A DNA stretch of 47,557 nucleotides, from the NCBI GenBank assembly GCA_016929415.1, contig JAFGIW010000038.1, forward strand, positions 1-47,557. The letters are read 5' to 3'. This stretch comes from Chitinispirillaceae bacterium. GTDB taxonomy: Bacteria; Fibrobacterota; Chitinivibrionia; Chitinivibrionales; Chitinispirillaceae. How positions within the stretch are numbered: the first letter of the stretch is position 1; every line of letters begins with the position of its first letter. The translations under genes and the position numbers were made by a program. Under the pieces are notes generated by a model. That model had not been told where the DNA came from. It worked only from the letters and a program-made list of their open reading frames with translations, and ran no database searches. Positions 1 through 8,299 of this stretch are shown here, piece after piece.

Positions 1-27
1 ACCAACCTTCTGATCCTTTGACACTAA

Positions 28-87
28 GGTAGACGAAGGTTAAAAACGCTGCCTGTGGCAGAGAGGTTCAATTCCCCCTGGCCGTAT
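28..87 (+). ncRNA. Degenerate tRNA-like 3' end (possible class II tRNA remnant)
   Basis: Bases 49-61 form a CTGCC-TGT-GGCAG hairpin like the long variable arm of a leucine or serine tRNA. It is followed by a T-arm-like segment with loop TTCAATT (67-73), and GGTAGAC (29-35) resembles a leucine tRNA D-loop. A terminator follows directly. Against a functional tRNA: the T-stem has mismatches, no 5' strand complementary to GGCCGTA is found, and there is no room for a normal anticodon arm. It is best read as a decayed tRNA or the 3' end of another structured RNA that starts upstream of the window. Confidence 0.25.
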
Positions 88-95
88 TAATAAAA

Positions 96-130
96 AAGAA
101 GCTTCGGCAATAGCCGGGGCTTTTTCTTTT
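96..130 (+). terminator. Intrinsic terminator
   Basis: A hairpin pairs 96-108 with 113-125 around an AATA loop (CGGC/GCCG at the top, GC-rich centre, A/T base) and runs into TTTTTCTTTT. It would end whatever RNA comes from the tRNA-like stretch just upstream. Confidence 0.75.
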
Positions 131-324
131 AGTCTTCCCCCATCGAACCCTGCCTTATCCGATTAACACAGTATTATATTATGTAATATTGTATAATATA
201 GATGCACTTGGGGCCGGACTCTGAGTTCGTACCGGCCTGTCCTTTTAACCTCTTTCAAATAAGCCGAAAACAGCAGCAGTTACCCGGCATGTCGATTCCA
301 ATAATTTCAACCCGAGGGAGATCC

Positions 325-1206
325 ATGATGAAGCTGCACGAAACAATTAAATTGCCACTCTTTCTTACCACTGTTTTCTTCCTCTTTTCAAGCTCATTCA
401 GCGCTTCCTCCAGCCTTCAGGAAGATTTGAATTTTTATTTTGTGAAGGTTGACGAGGCTTTTGCACGAATTGTGGAATCAGGGGCTCTGAGAAGTACCAA
501 CCTTCGGTCGGCGGAACGGCTTTTTATCCGTGAGATGAGAAAAAATCAGGCTTACAACACCTTTATCCGAACCAATTCGAAGGGATCGGTTATTTCCGAG
601 GTAATCCGGGCGCAGAAGGTTGAACGGCCGATGCGTGATATTTCCGATCAGAGGTGGTTCAAAATGGTCAGCCAGAAAAAAGAGGCCTATTATTCATTGA
701 TAAAAGATGGAGATAAGGGAAGGTACTACCTTTTCTGGGCGCGGCCGATTCTCAAAAAGGGTGACCGGTTCATCGGATCAGTCCTCCTGAAGATCGATCT
801 GTGGGACAGCTTTCATGAATTCTCGAGTTCAATCTTTAATCCGTTCCTGATAAAACTCGGTCGTAAAAGTCTCTTCTCCCACAAATGGGAGGAGGGTACA
901 TCAGGCAATGAAAAACCGTTGACCATCCAGGGAATCGACCGGATTTCAGTTGTTTACTCATCGGAAAGCACGCCGCGGACTGCCGTTGCACCAAAGGACA
1001 CTTCAGCGAAGGTATTGACCGTTGCCGACACCGCAAAGGCGAAAAAAGCGGACAACGCGGCGAAGAAAAAGAAGGGGGCATCGGGCATCCTTGTGTTCCT
1101 TCTTGTTATCCTCATTCTCGGCATTGTCAGCGCCTCATTCATGCTGATTGCCTGGATGAAAAGACGGGCGTTTCTGAAGCGTCTGGATGAAGAGGATAGT
1201 CTGTAG
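325..1206 (+). CDS. Secreted Cache-like sensor domain protein with C-terminal membrane anchor
   Basis: The predicted 293-residue protein begins with a signal peptide (hydrophobic residues about 9-27). Residues about 31-215 look like a periplasmic Cache/PAS-like sensor domain: a long N-terminal helix, then a 'DISDQRWF' segment and a 'GRYYLFWARPI' strand typical of such ligand-binding domains. A Lys/Ala-rich linker follows, then one transmembrane helix (about 255-279) and a short basic cytoplasmic tail. No kinase, HAMP, methyl-accepting or GGDEF domain follows, so it may sense without signalling itself or act through a partner. The ATG at 325 (or 328) was chosen over an in-frame codon at 202 because GAGGGAG lies 5-10 bases upstream and the signal peptide starts there. 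Function is inferred from fold-like features only. Confidence 0.7.
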   Translation: MMKLHETIKLPLFLTTVFFLFSSSFSASSSLQEDLNFYFVKVDEAFARIVESGALRSTNLRSAERLFIREMRKNQAYNTFIRTNSKGSVISEVIRAQKVERPMRDISDQRWFKMVSQKKEAYYSLIKDGDKGRYYLFWARPILKKGDRFIGSVLLKIDLWDSFHEFSSSIFNPFLIKLGRKSLFSHKWEEGTSGNEKPLTIQGIDRISVVYSSESTPRTAVAPKDTSAKVLTVADTAKAKKADNAAKKKKGASGILVFLLVILILGIVSASFMLIAWMKRRAFLKRLDEEDSL

Positions 1207-1234
1207 CGGAAAGTGATGCGGATTAATATATGTA

Positions 1235-1256
1235 GAGACGCACGGCCGTGCGTCTC
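1235..1256. repeat. 22-nt perfect palindrome between convergent genes
   Basis: GAGACGCACGG is followed immediately by its exact reverse complement, preceded by TGTA. It lies between the stops of two convergent genes. The shape resembles short dispersed palindromes known from many genomes. It could act as a bidirectional terminator or REP-type element; no second copy is seen in this window. Confidence 0.6.
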
Positions 1257-1328
1257 CGTACCATACCAGTCGAATTAACCAGACGCAACGTTGCCTGCAA
1301 ATCTATTCAGCGCCAACCAGTCAAGAAG

Positions 1329-2543
1329 TCAATATCCTTCCAGCAGCTTGAAAATCATATCGCGATTGTTTTTTTCCTGATTGAGCATGATGACAAACGG
1401 CCGCAATCCCTTCGCAGTTTTGATATATCCTGCGTAGTTGCTCACCCCGTTGAGCGTTCCGGATTTTAATGGATGCCCGTTTTTCGGGGTTAGCAGGGCC
1501 GCATGCGGTTTGAACCGTTCCATGATCGAAATCATGACGTTGCCGGTAACCTGATTGTCGCGTGAGATGCCCGATCCCTCGACCATAACCAGTTCCGTTT
1601 CGGGAATATGCAGTTTGGTGCGGATATATTTTTCGAACACGTTTCTGCTTTTCTGCATCGTCGCCGGACCGCCTTCCCGCTGCGCGCCGATTGCCAGAAA
1701 GATCTGATTGGCGATGAAATTGTTGGAGTATTTAAGAAGCCCCTGCAGCACCTCCGGGAGCGGCCGGGAGTTGTAGTGCGTATAAACAGGCGAATGGTTC
1801 GAATCGGCTGTTGCTTCACCGACGGTGTTGCCTGTGACGGCCAGCCCCTGTTCCCTTAAAATAGTCAGCAGCAGTTCCCCGGCGTATTGGTTGCAGTCGG
1901 CCCGCTGGGCGGAGAGGTTGATGCGCTGTTTCGTGCCGGGAGCGATGGATGCCGCCTTGTCGACGGCGAGCGGCGTGAGCGGGGTCTCTTCTTCTGCGGA
2001 GAAGACCTTTCCGGAGGCGTCTTTCCCTACGTTGATCGTATTGAAATTGACCACGAGGGCGCCGTTGAGCGCATCGTACGGGTTGCTCGTCTTCGAAATG
2101 CCGGGGATCGTCAAATCATCCGAAAAATAGGAGTGATCGAGGCTGATTCTATCGATACGGGCCAGCCCTTTTCCTTTCAATTGCCGCGCGAGGTTCCGTA
2201 GCTCGTCGGAAATGAGGTAGGGGTCACCGAAGCCTTTGATGACAAGACAATATTTACAATTGGTATAGCACTCGGTTTTAAACCTGAACTCCGGCCCGAG
2301 CAGATCGAGCGCGATCTCCGCGGTAAGTATCTTGATGATCGACGCGGGAATGCAGAGCTTGTCGGGATTGATGGCGACAAGTGCCGCTCCGTTCTCGTCA
2401 TTGAGCATGACGGAACCGTTCTCCACCAGACTTCTGATTGCCGTGAGAGACTCGGCGGAAGTGGCAGGTGGGGGAAGTGCAAAGAAAAAAAGTGCGGCAA
2501 GTGCAGGGACGAGCAGCCGGGCGGGGATGCGATTCAATTGCAT
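1329..2543 (-). CDS. dacB: D-alanyl-D-alanine carboxypeptidase, PBP4 type (peptidase family S13)
   Basis: The 404-residue protein has a signal peptide (about 1-29) and the three active-site motifs of penicillin-binding proteins of the S13 class: S68-I-I-K71, S273-N-N and K360-S-G. It should act in the periplasm, trimming or cleaving peptidoglycan cross-bridges (DD-carboxypeptidase/endopeptidase). The length is a little shorter than E. coli DacB (about 477), consistent with reduced insert domains between SxxK and SxN; two Cys pairs occur around residues 92-99. The ATG at 2543 is used rather than a TTG three codons upstream; neither has a strong ribosome site. It converges on the Cache-protein gene and is divergent from the ECF sigma gene. 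The symbol is by family; endopeptidase versus carboxypeptidase activity cannot be told. Confidence 0.88.
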   Translation of the reverse strand: MQLNRIPARLLVPALAALFFFALPPPATSAESLTAIRSLVENGSVMLNDENGAALVAINPDKLCIPASIIKILTAEIALDLLGPEFRFKTECYTNCKYCLVIKGFGDPYLISDELRNLARQLKGKGLARIDRISLDHSYFSDDLTIPGISKTSNPYDALNGALVVNFNTINVGKDASGKVFSAEEETPLTPLAVDKAASIAPGTKQRINLSAQRADCNQYAGELLLTILREQGLAVTGNTVGEATADSNHSPVYTHYNSRPLPEVLQGLLKYSNNFIANQIFLAIGAQREGGPATMQKSRNVFEKYIRTKLHIPETELVMVEGSGISRDNQVTGNVMISIMERFKPHAALLTPKNGHPLKSGTLNGVSNYAGYIKTAKGLRPFVIMLNQEKNNRDMIFKLLEGY

Positions 2544-2793
2544 GGTGTCCAATCGTTAAGAAGCATGGTCGCCGGTTATTTTATTGAAAATAATTCAGGT
2601 GTGGTTGAGGGAGGATATGCTGGCCGCACGTTATCCGCTCCTTCCAAAATTATGTGTCCCCGGCCGGTCCTGACGATAGCAATCGTCACGAAGAATGTGT
2701 GCGGCATCTATAACAATTAAAATATACAATAAATGGTAACATTTTCATCGTAGTATCATCTAACTTTTCAGCAAACAGGAGCGACCGGAAAGC

Positions 2794-3339
2794 ATGCAGG
2801 AACTCGATGCGATAACACTGAAAAGGGCGATAAAAGGAGACCGGCATGCATTTAAAAAGCTCTATGATCTTTACGCACCTTTTTTATGGCGGGTGCTTTT
2901 TCCAATGGCGGGACGCGATATGGAAACAGCTCAGGATCTTGTTCAGGACACCTTTATAAGAGTTTACCGGTCGCTGCATCAGTTCAGGGGGGAGTCGGCA
3001 CTCTCCACCTGGCTCTATCGCATCGCTTACACAACGGCAATGGCCAGTGCCCGCAAACCGCACAATCACTATCGGTTTCAATCCTGCACCGAGTCGGTCC
3101 GCGCCACCGACCGTGCCGACGTTTACAATGACCGGCAGCTTGCGGACAGGATACTTGCGGATCTTTCCGCCGACGACCGGTTTCTGCTTGTCGCCCGTGA
3201 GATCGACGATATGCCGTTTGAAGACCTTGCCGCGATCACCGGGCAGAACGCCGGAGCATTGCGCACGCGCCTTCACCGGTTGAAAGAGACGATCCGGAAA
3301 TCATATCCTCAAGAACAGTTTGCACTAAGTGAGGCCTGA
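2794..3339 (+). CDS. ECF RNA polymerase sigma factor
   Basis: The 181-residue protein has the two-domain layout of extracytoplasmic-function sigma factors. Region 2 covers about residues 10-85, with 'DLVQDTFIRVYRSLHQF' and 'STWLYRIAYT' typical of regions 2.2-2.4. Region 4 covers about 120-170, with a helix-turn-helix around 'FEDLAAITGQNAGALRTRL'. It directs RNA polymerase to a specialised promoter set, usually including its own. The next gene starts 1 base after its stop and encodes a small single-pass membrane protein, then an LTxxQ periplasmic protein, so it is probably held inactive by that membrane partner. A possible ribosome site (AGGAG) lies at 2777-2781. Confidence 0.92.
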   Translation: MQELDAITLKRAIKGDRHAFKKLYDLYAPFLWRVLFPMAGRDMETAQDLVQDTFIRVYRSLHQFRGESALSTWLYRIAYTTAMASARKPHNHYRFQSCTESVRATDRADVYNDRQLADRILADLSADDRFLLVAREIDDMPFEDLAAITGQNAGALRTRLHRLKETIRKSYPQEQFALSEA

Positions 3340-3340
3340 T

Positions 3341-3640
3341 ATGATACACGAAAATAATTTTTACCGCGAAATCGCAAACATCCCGCCGCTTCCGCCGGAT
3401 CTCTACGGAAGCATTGATCGTGCGATCCGCCGGCGATCGCTGGCGAAAAAAGCACTGCTTGCGCTTGCAGCGTCGATCGTGCTGCTGATCGGTGCCGTTA
3501 CGCTGAAAACCATCACACCGGCTCGAACCGACATTTTGCAACCCGAGGTAGCCAGTGAGCTGCAGATCATTCATGACTATCTCAACGGCAGCAATCTTGA
3601 AGGAGAGCTGGAGTTGTATGCTGTTGTCGAAGGATATTAA
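3341..3640 (+). CDS. Small single-pass membrane protein, candidate anti-sigma factor (CnrY-like)
   Basis: The 99-residue product has about 37 N-terminal residues predicted cytoplasmic, one transmembrane helix ('ALLALAASIVLLIGAVTL', about 40-57) and a short periplasmic tail. The ATG at 3341 follows the sigma-factor stop by one base and GAGG (3331-3334) overlaps the sigma gene's end, so translation is probably coupled. Size and topology match minimal anti-sigma factors such as CnrY (about 95 residues, one helix) better than the zinc-binding ZAS class, whose Cys/His signature is absent. The anti-sigma role is inferred from position and topology; no family motif was recognised. Confidence 0.7.
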   Translation: MIHENNFYREIANIPPLPPDLYGSIDRAIRRRSLAKKALLALAASIVLLIGAVTLKTITPARTDILQPEVASELQIIHDYLNGSNLEGELELYAVVEGY

Positions 3641-3659
3641 CCTTATGAAAGGAGTTCTT

Positions 3660-4241
3660 ATGAAAATGAAACGTGCGCTCTTACCGGTTGTAATAGCGGC
3701 CCTGTTTCTCTCATCGACAGGCCCGGCCCAGGCGGGTTCCGAACCGGGGAATGGCCCCGGTGCCGGAAAAAGCAACCGCCCTCACCACCGGTGGGCTGAA
3801 CTCAACCTGACCGAAGAGCAAAAGGGTAAACTCAAAACGCTCCACGAAGAGATGCAACCGGTGCGCGAAAAACATATGGAAGCTGTTAAAACGGTGCGTG
3901 AAAAAATCAAAGCCGAACTGCTCAAGACCGACCCGTCGCAGAACACGCTTTACGGGTATGCCGGAGAGCTTGGAGAGCTGCATAAGCAGATGAGCAAAGA
4001 CCAAGGCGACCATTTTCTAAAAATCAAGAAGGTCCTTACCCCTGAACAGTTTGCACAACTTGTCGAAAAGGATGGCGGGATGATGGGGCGGGGTAAAGAT
4101 TTCCGCCCCGGGAAAGGCGGCGCCGGCCCGCGCAAGGGTAAAGCGTGCCCCCATAAAGGGGTTACCTGTCCGCACAAAAGCGACACCCTGCGAAAAGGAG
4201 ACCGCCCGCACGGCGGCGGAGCGCCGGAAAGCGAAGAGTAA
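3660..4241 (+). CDS. Periplasmic Spy/CpxP-like (LTxxQ) protein with Cys/His-rich tail
   Basis: The 193-residue protein has a signal peptide ending in AQA (about residue 25) and an all-helical central region with two LTxxQ-type motifs (LTEEQ at 50-54, LTPEQ near 130), the hallmark of Spy/CpxP/CnrX-like periplasmic stress or metal sensors. The tail is Gly/Lys-rich and carries two CPHK repeats (CPHKG and CPHKS) that could bind a soft metal ion. It is third in a unit with an ECF sigma gene and a small membrane protein, as CnrX is with CnrH and CnrY. The start at 3660 follows AGGAG at 3650-3654. A sensor role upstream of the sigma factor is inferred; a general chaperone role is the alternative. 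Confidence 0.8.
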   Translation: MKMKRALLPVVIAALFLSSTGPAQAGSEPGNGPGAGKSNRPHHRWAELNLTEEQKGKLKTLHEEMQPVREKHMEAVKTVREKIKAELLKTDPSQNTLYGYAGELGELHKQMSKDQGDHFLKIKKVLTPEQFAQLVEKDGGMMGRGKDFRPGKGGAGPRKGKACPHKGVTCPHKSDTLRKGDRPHGGGAPESEE

Positions 4242-4258
4242 TTTTTGCCGGTAACTAT

Positions 4259-4285
4259 ACGGCCTGCCGGGAGACGGCAGGCCGT
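4259..4285. terminator. Inverted repeat between convergent genes
   Basis: An 11-bp stem (ACGGCCTGCCG, 4259-4269, with its complement at 4275-4285) and a 5-base loop sit between the stops at 4241 and 4301. There is no long T-tract on either side, so it is a candidate bidirectional terminator or mRNA-stabilising hairpin rather than a classical terminator. Confidence 0.55.
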
Positions 4286-4300
4286 CGCTGCAGCGGCCGC

Positions 4301-5374
4301 TTAATATCTGTTGCCGCTGAGACGCCTGATTGCTTTTTTAACAAACCATTTCGCCCCGACGCCGAGCAGAGAGACCGGGTGAAGACGAAACGGATCGTCG
4401 GCGCCGATGGTCGCAATGTTGAGCCGGTAAATCTTCCGGTAAATGTCCTTTATTTTCCAGCCGTTGCGCAGCTTCTGATAAGTATAGGGCCATTTCCTCG
4501 ATTCTTCGTACCCGTTCGCAAAAAGCAGTTCACGGTATTTCCGGAAAAGCAGTTCCAGTCCGGGCAGTCTATTTAACGAATACCGCATCTGATGGCCTGA
4601 AATACGGTCGGGCATTTCCGGTTTATAGTCGCTGAAATGGTAAAAATAGAGCGGACCTCCGTTGCAGCGCCATTGCCCGTTTACAGAAGTTACTTCGCGT
4701 GAATGAAGGTTCCAGTAGGCGACGTTATACCCGATATCCCTGACAATTCCGATTCCGTGGAAAAAAAGTACGGCCAGGTCGATGAAACGTTGATCGACAA
4801 AATATCCCCGCTTATGAAGGACGACGCATTTGTCGTAACATTTTTCCGCCCACCAGCTGAGGAAGCGGTCGGTATTCTCACCTGCCCTGATGCCGATGAA
4901 TCCGAGGTTGTAAATGCCGCTCATGAGAATATGGCCGTCATCCGGATACTTCCCGTCATCCGGATAATCAGCATCAAGATGCGGGGTCAGGATTATATCA
5001 TGAATATCCAGAAGGTCAAAGAGCCCGTCAAGACGACGGGTGATATAAATATCGGGATCGAGATAAAGGGCCTTGCGTACCTGTCTGATTTTCAGAAGAT
5101 ACTGCAGCAAATACGGCTTGACTGCAGTCGACAGCTCGGTGATGTTGTACTTGAAACAGAATTCCTGCAGTCGCGGTATCGCGAGTGCCCCAATCGGCAG
5201 AATCTCGAAGGTTTCATTTTCCGGACGGATTTTCCCTTCGATATTGTCGGTGATTACGATAAAGCATCTGCCGTCGGGGTGATGTTCCCGGAACGATGCG
5301 CAAAGCGTACGGGCAAATGCAAGGTAATTCTTTGCAATAATGCTGCAGATCACCGGTTGTTCTTTATTTTCCAT
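4301..5374 (-). CDS. Glycosyltransferase, GT-A fold (GT8-like)
   Basis: The 357-residue cytoplasmic protein begins with 'VICSIIAKNYLAFARTL', the first strand and helix common to GT-A enzymes that use nucleotide sugars. It carries a D106-P-D108 metal-binding motif in the context 'ALYLDPDIYI'. The region around 'SGIYNLGFIGIR' is typical of GT8-related transferases. The acceptor and sugar cannot be read from sequence; a role in surface polysaccharide or LPS assembly is inferred from the nearby export protein (5609) and the dTDP-sugar genes (8300-9735). The ATG at 5374 has GTGGAG a few bases upstream. A long open frame on the opposite strand is a shadow. Confidence 0.82.
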   Translation of the reverse strand: MENKEQPVICSIIAKNYLAFARTLCASFREHHPDGRCFIVITDNIEGKIRPENETFEILPIGALAIPRLQEFCFKYNITELSTAVKPYLLQYLLKIRQVRKALYLDPDIYITRRLDGLFDLLDIHDIILTPHLDADYPDDGKYPDDGHILMSGIYNLGFIGIRAGENTDRFLSWWAEKCYDKCVVLHKRGYFVDQRFIDLAVLFFHGIGIVRDIGYNVAYWNLHSREVTSVNGQWRCNGGPLYFYHFSDYKPEMPDRISGHQMRYSLNRLPGLELLFRKYRELLFANGYEESRKWPYTYQKLRNGWKIKDIYRKIYRLNIATIGADDPFRLHPVSLLGVGAKWFVKKAIRRLSGNRY

Positions 5375-5608
5375 TATACTCCACGCTGCGATTACTGCCT
5401 GATACCCTCCTATGATCCATCGATCAAAATATAGCTCTTGCCTCTATCCGGCAATACCTTGCAGCTTTGCAGTAAAACCGTGCATGCTTTTCTGAATCAT
5501 ACCGGAGCAACAGGGGGTTGTTACGGTTGTTATTGTCCCGATCGGTAGGTAATTACTATATTGAACCACAGTGAAAACTTGATCGCACGTTGAATGGGGT
5601 GATATACG

Positions 5609-7225
5609 TTGAATAAATGCATGTACGGAGGACTGGTATCCGTTGTGGAGATCATGCTGCTGAGCTTCTTTGGTTACGGGCAAAACGTGGATAATCTTCC
5701 GAACCTCACTTCAAAATACAAGTTCGCCGCAATGGAATCCCTCGTAAAAAACGATCGAGTGTCGACGGATCTGGTCACCCCAACACCGCCATCAGGATTG
5801 GATAATTCAATCGACGAAAACACCTATTTTATAGGCGGGGGCGATCAGTTTTTCATCTCTTTTATCAATCGGAAATCGTTTTCCTATATCGGAACCGTCA
5901 ATCAGGAAGGCGACCTGTATATTCCATCTCTCGGTCTGTTCAAACTGGGAAAAATACCGCTCAGGCAGGCAAAACAGATACTTCATGAGGAGTTGCAGAA
6001 GAAAAGCAGAGCTGAAGACTCCGTGTATATAGCGCTCCATAACGCCAAGAATGTGACCGTGTATATCAGCGGAATGTTGAAAAGCACCGGCAGGTACGTC
6101 TTTCCGGGAACGATGCGCCTGCTCGACGCGATAAAATTCGGATGCGATCAGCAGCTGTCGCTGATGGCCAATCTTGACGGTCGAACAGTCCGCTGCTCCT
6201 CCAGCGACACGGCCATCTATTACGATGTTCACAAATATGTGGTAACCGGCGATCTTTCACAAAACCCGTATCTCTATCCCGGCGACCAGGTCGCGGTGCG
6301 GGGATTGACAAGACGTATCACGGCCGATGGCGCCATAAGCGAACCATGCCAGGGTGTGGTCCCCATTAAAGAGGGTGAAACCGTTGCAAGCGTGTTATCC
6401 ATTTTAGAATTGGATGCATCGGCCGATACGACGTTCATCATTCTGAAACGGGCCGACGCCGACTCGGGTGAAACGACAATCACCGTTCCCTGTTCATCAT
6501 TCAACAACCAGGTGATTGAAGACCGGGACGTTCTGATCGTTCCGATAAAAAAAAACTACCCCGATATGTCGACGGTCATGGTAAGCGGCGAAGTCGAGCG
6601 GCCCGGCACTTACCCGATTTGTAAAATCGGTACCACGGCTGAAGCGATTCTCGAACGTGCCGTTCTTCTGCCTTCCGCCTCACGCAATCGAATCGCGGTG
6701 GTGCGACCCGGCAAAGCGCTGACCCTCCCCTTTAATCCGCAGGAAAAGAATCTGGTCGCCACAACGCTTCCGCAGTCATTTACACGATCCGAAATGAACA
6801 ATGCGATTTCACTCATGATGACCTCAAAAGACTTTACCGTCATCCGTCTGAAAGAGAAGAAGAATATCCAGCTCGAAAAAAATGACCGGATCATTGTTCC
6901 TAAAAGTGAAGAGATCGTCTACATAAGCGGAGCGGTGGAACAGCCGGGTGGATACAAGTTCAATGAGGGAAAGCACGTGTCGTATTATATCAACCAGGCC
7001 GGAGGGTTTACCAAACTCGCCGATCGGCAGAACGTTTACAAGGTAATCAAATACGGCAATATCATTCAATACTCAAATAACGCCGAAATCGAAGACGGCG
7101 ACATCATCGTCGTTCCTTTTTCAAAGGAAAACAAGTTTTTTACTAATATTATCTTGCCTTTTTTCTCAATGTTCGCCACAACAATTACCCTGATAGTGGC
7201 AATCATTTCCATTATACCTAAATGA
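5609..7225 (+). CDS. Polysaccharide export protein with SLBB domains (Wza-like)
   Basis: The 538-residue protein has a signal peptide (hydrophobic 9-22). A polysaccharide-export domain (about 70-130) contains 'GGGDQFFISF' and a 'DGDLYIPSLGLFKLGK'-type segment (here EGDLYIPSLG). It is followed by SLBB-like beta-grasp repeats near 'VYISGMLKSTGRYVFPG', 'VMVSGEVERPGTYPI' and 'VYISGAVEQPGGYKF'. The C-terminus ends in a hydrophobic helix (about 512-535), as in outer-membrane exporters that span the membrane with a C-terminal helix. It should form the channel for a capsule or exopolysaccharide; no co-polymerase or kinase gene is adjacent. The TTG at 5609 is preceded by GGGGTGAT; the ATG at 5621 is the alternative. 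Confidence 0.85.
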   Translation: MNKCMYGGLVSVVEIMLLSFFGYGQNVDNLPNLTSKYKFAAMESLVKNDRVSTDLVTPTPPSGLDNSIDENTYFIGGGDQFFISFINRKSFSYIGTVNQEGDLYIPSLGLFKLGKIPLRQAKQILHEELQKKSRAEDSVYIALHNAKNVTVYISGMLKSTGRYVFPGTMRLLDAIKFGCDQQLSLMANLDGRTVRCSSSDTAIYYDVHKYVVTGDLSQNPYLYPGDQVAVRGLTRRITADGAISEPCQGVVPIKEGETVASVLSILELDASADTTFIILKRADADSGETTITVPCSSFNNQVIEDRDVLIVPIKKNYPDMSTVMVSGEVERPGTYPICKIGTTAEAILERAVLLPSASRNRIAVVRPGKALTLPFNPQEKNLVATTLPQSFTRSEMNNAISLMMTSKDFTVIRLKEKKNIQLEKNDRIIVPKSEEIVYISGAVEQPGGYKFNEGKHVSYYINQAGGFTKLADRQNVYKVIKYGNIIQYSNNAEIEDGDIIVVPFSKENKFFTNIILPFFSMFATTITLIVAIISIIPK

Positions 7226-7240
7226 AGAAGCAAGCGCCGT

Positions 7241-8149
7241 CTAGCCGTCCTCTGCGGACCCCCCCGCACGCGGATGAGCCTGCCGGTACGTTTTGATCAG
7301 ATGCTCGCGGGATACATGCGTATAGATCTGGGTCGAAGTGAGCGATGAATGGCCTAAAAGCTCCTTCACCGCGCGGATATCCGCTCCGCCGTCCATTAAA
7401 TGGGTGGCAAACGAGTGGCGCAGCACATGAGGACTTCGTTTTTTCTGCCGTGAAACCGTGGAAAGTTCCCTTTCAACGACACGTTGAATCTGCCGCTTCG
7501 ACAGCCGCGATCCTTTGGTAGTGATGAAGAGCGGCTCCTCTGCATCACCGCTGCGGCCATTATCATGCAGGTACTGCTTCATCATCACAATCGCCACATG
7601 TGTCAGGGGAACAATACGCTCTTTACGGCCTTTCCCCAGAACCCTGACAGTCTCGCTCCTCGTATCAACCGCCGAGATAGTAAGTGCATAAAGCTCGCTC
7701 AACCGTATCCCGCTCCCGTAAAAAAATTCAACAATAAGACGGTCGCGCAGATGACCTGGAAGATCAGCCTCGGGGAGTAGATCGCGCGCCTGTTTTTTTG
7801 TGAGGAAAACCGGGAGGGTTTTTTCCGGTTTGGGGGTGGCGAGCACCTTGGTTGGGTTGGCATTGAGCAGACCTTGTTTGAGGCAGTACCGGCAGAAACT
7901 TTTCAAGGCTGCAAGTTTGCGGGCAATGGAACGCGGTTTGATCCCGTCTCGGCTCAATTGGAAAAGAAATGCCCTAATATGCTGTTTGTTCATACTGGAA
8001 TGTATATCGCTGTTTCCATCCTTCTGCACAAATTTTTCAAACTGACCGAGGTCCCGCTGGTAAGCCGCTGTCGTATGTTCTGAAAAACCACGCTCCTTTT
8101 TCAGATAATCGATGAATGCGGAGATGGTGTCATTAAGCCCGGCTGCCAC
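7241..8149 (-). CDS. xerC: Tyrosine recombinase XerC/XerD
   Basis: The 302-residue protein has an N-terminal SAM-like DNA-binding domain (about 5-95) and a C-terminal catalytic domain with the full tyrosine-recombinase set: R149 (GSGIRLSE), a Lys in the beta-hairpin (K173 or K176), H241-xx-R244, H267 (LLGHSS) and nucleophile Y276 (QIYTHV). Size and motif spacing match the cellular Xer enzymes that resolve chromosome dimers at dif, not phage integrases. XerC and XerD cannot be separated with confidence; the symbol is a best guess. It starts at GTG 8149, with GGGAGA just upstream. It converges on the export-protein gene with 15 bases between stops. Confidence 0.9.
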   Translation of the reverse strand: MAAGLNDTISAFIDYLKKERGFSEHTTAAYQRDLGQFEKFVQKDGNSDIHSSMNKQHIRAFLFQLSRDGIKPRSIARKLAALKSFCRYCLKQGLLNANPTKVLATPKPEKTLPVFLTKKQARDLLPEADLPGHLRDRLIVEFFYGSGIRLSELYALTISAVDTRSETVRVLGKGRKERIVPLTHVAIVMMKQYLHDNGRSGDAEEPLFITTKGSRLSKRQIQRVVERELSTVSRQKKRSPHVLRHSFATHLMDGGADIRAVKELLGHSSLTSTQIYTHVSREHLIKTYRQAHPRAGGSAEDG

Positions 8150-8299
8150 TATTTCTCCCGGTTTAATATACTATTAGGCTCTGCTGCAGGTTTTCAGGTT
8201 AAACTCCTGAATATGAGCAGCCTGATAGCCTCAAACCCCCTGCTGTTCCCCCTCCCGAGTAATAAAGTATATTAATGTTTCTGCCAAGAGAGGGATTAT

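Noticed and set aside
202-324. Upstream extension of the Cache-protein gene to 202
   Set aside because: It would place 41 residues before the signal peptide; GAGGGAG and the hydrophobic N-terminus support the ATG at 325.
4703-5434. 243-codon plus-strand frame opposite the glycosyltransferase
   Set aside because: The minus-strand frame has clear GT-A motifs and a ribosome site; the plus-strand product matches nothing recognised and is a codon-bias shadow.
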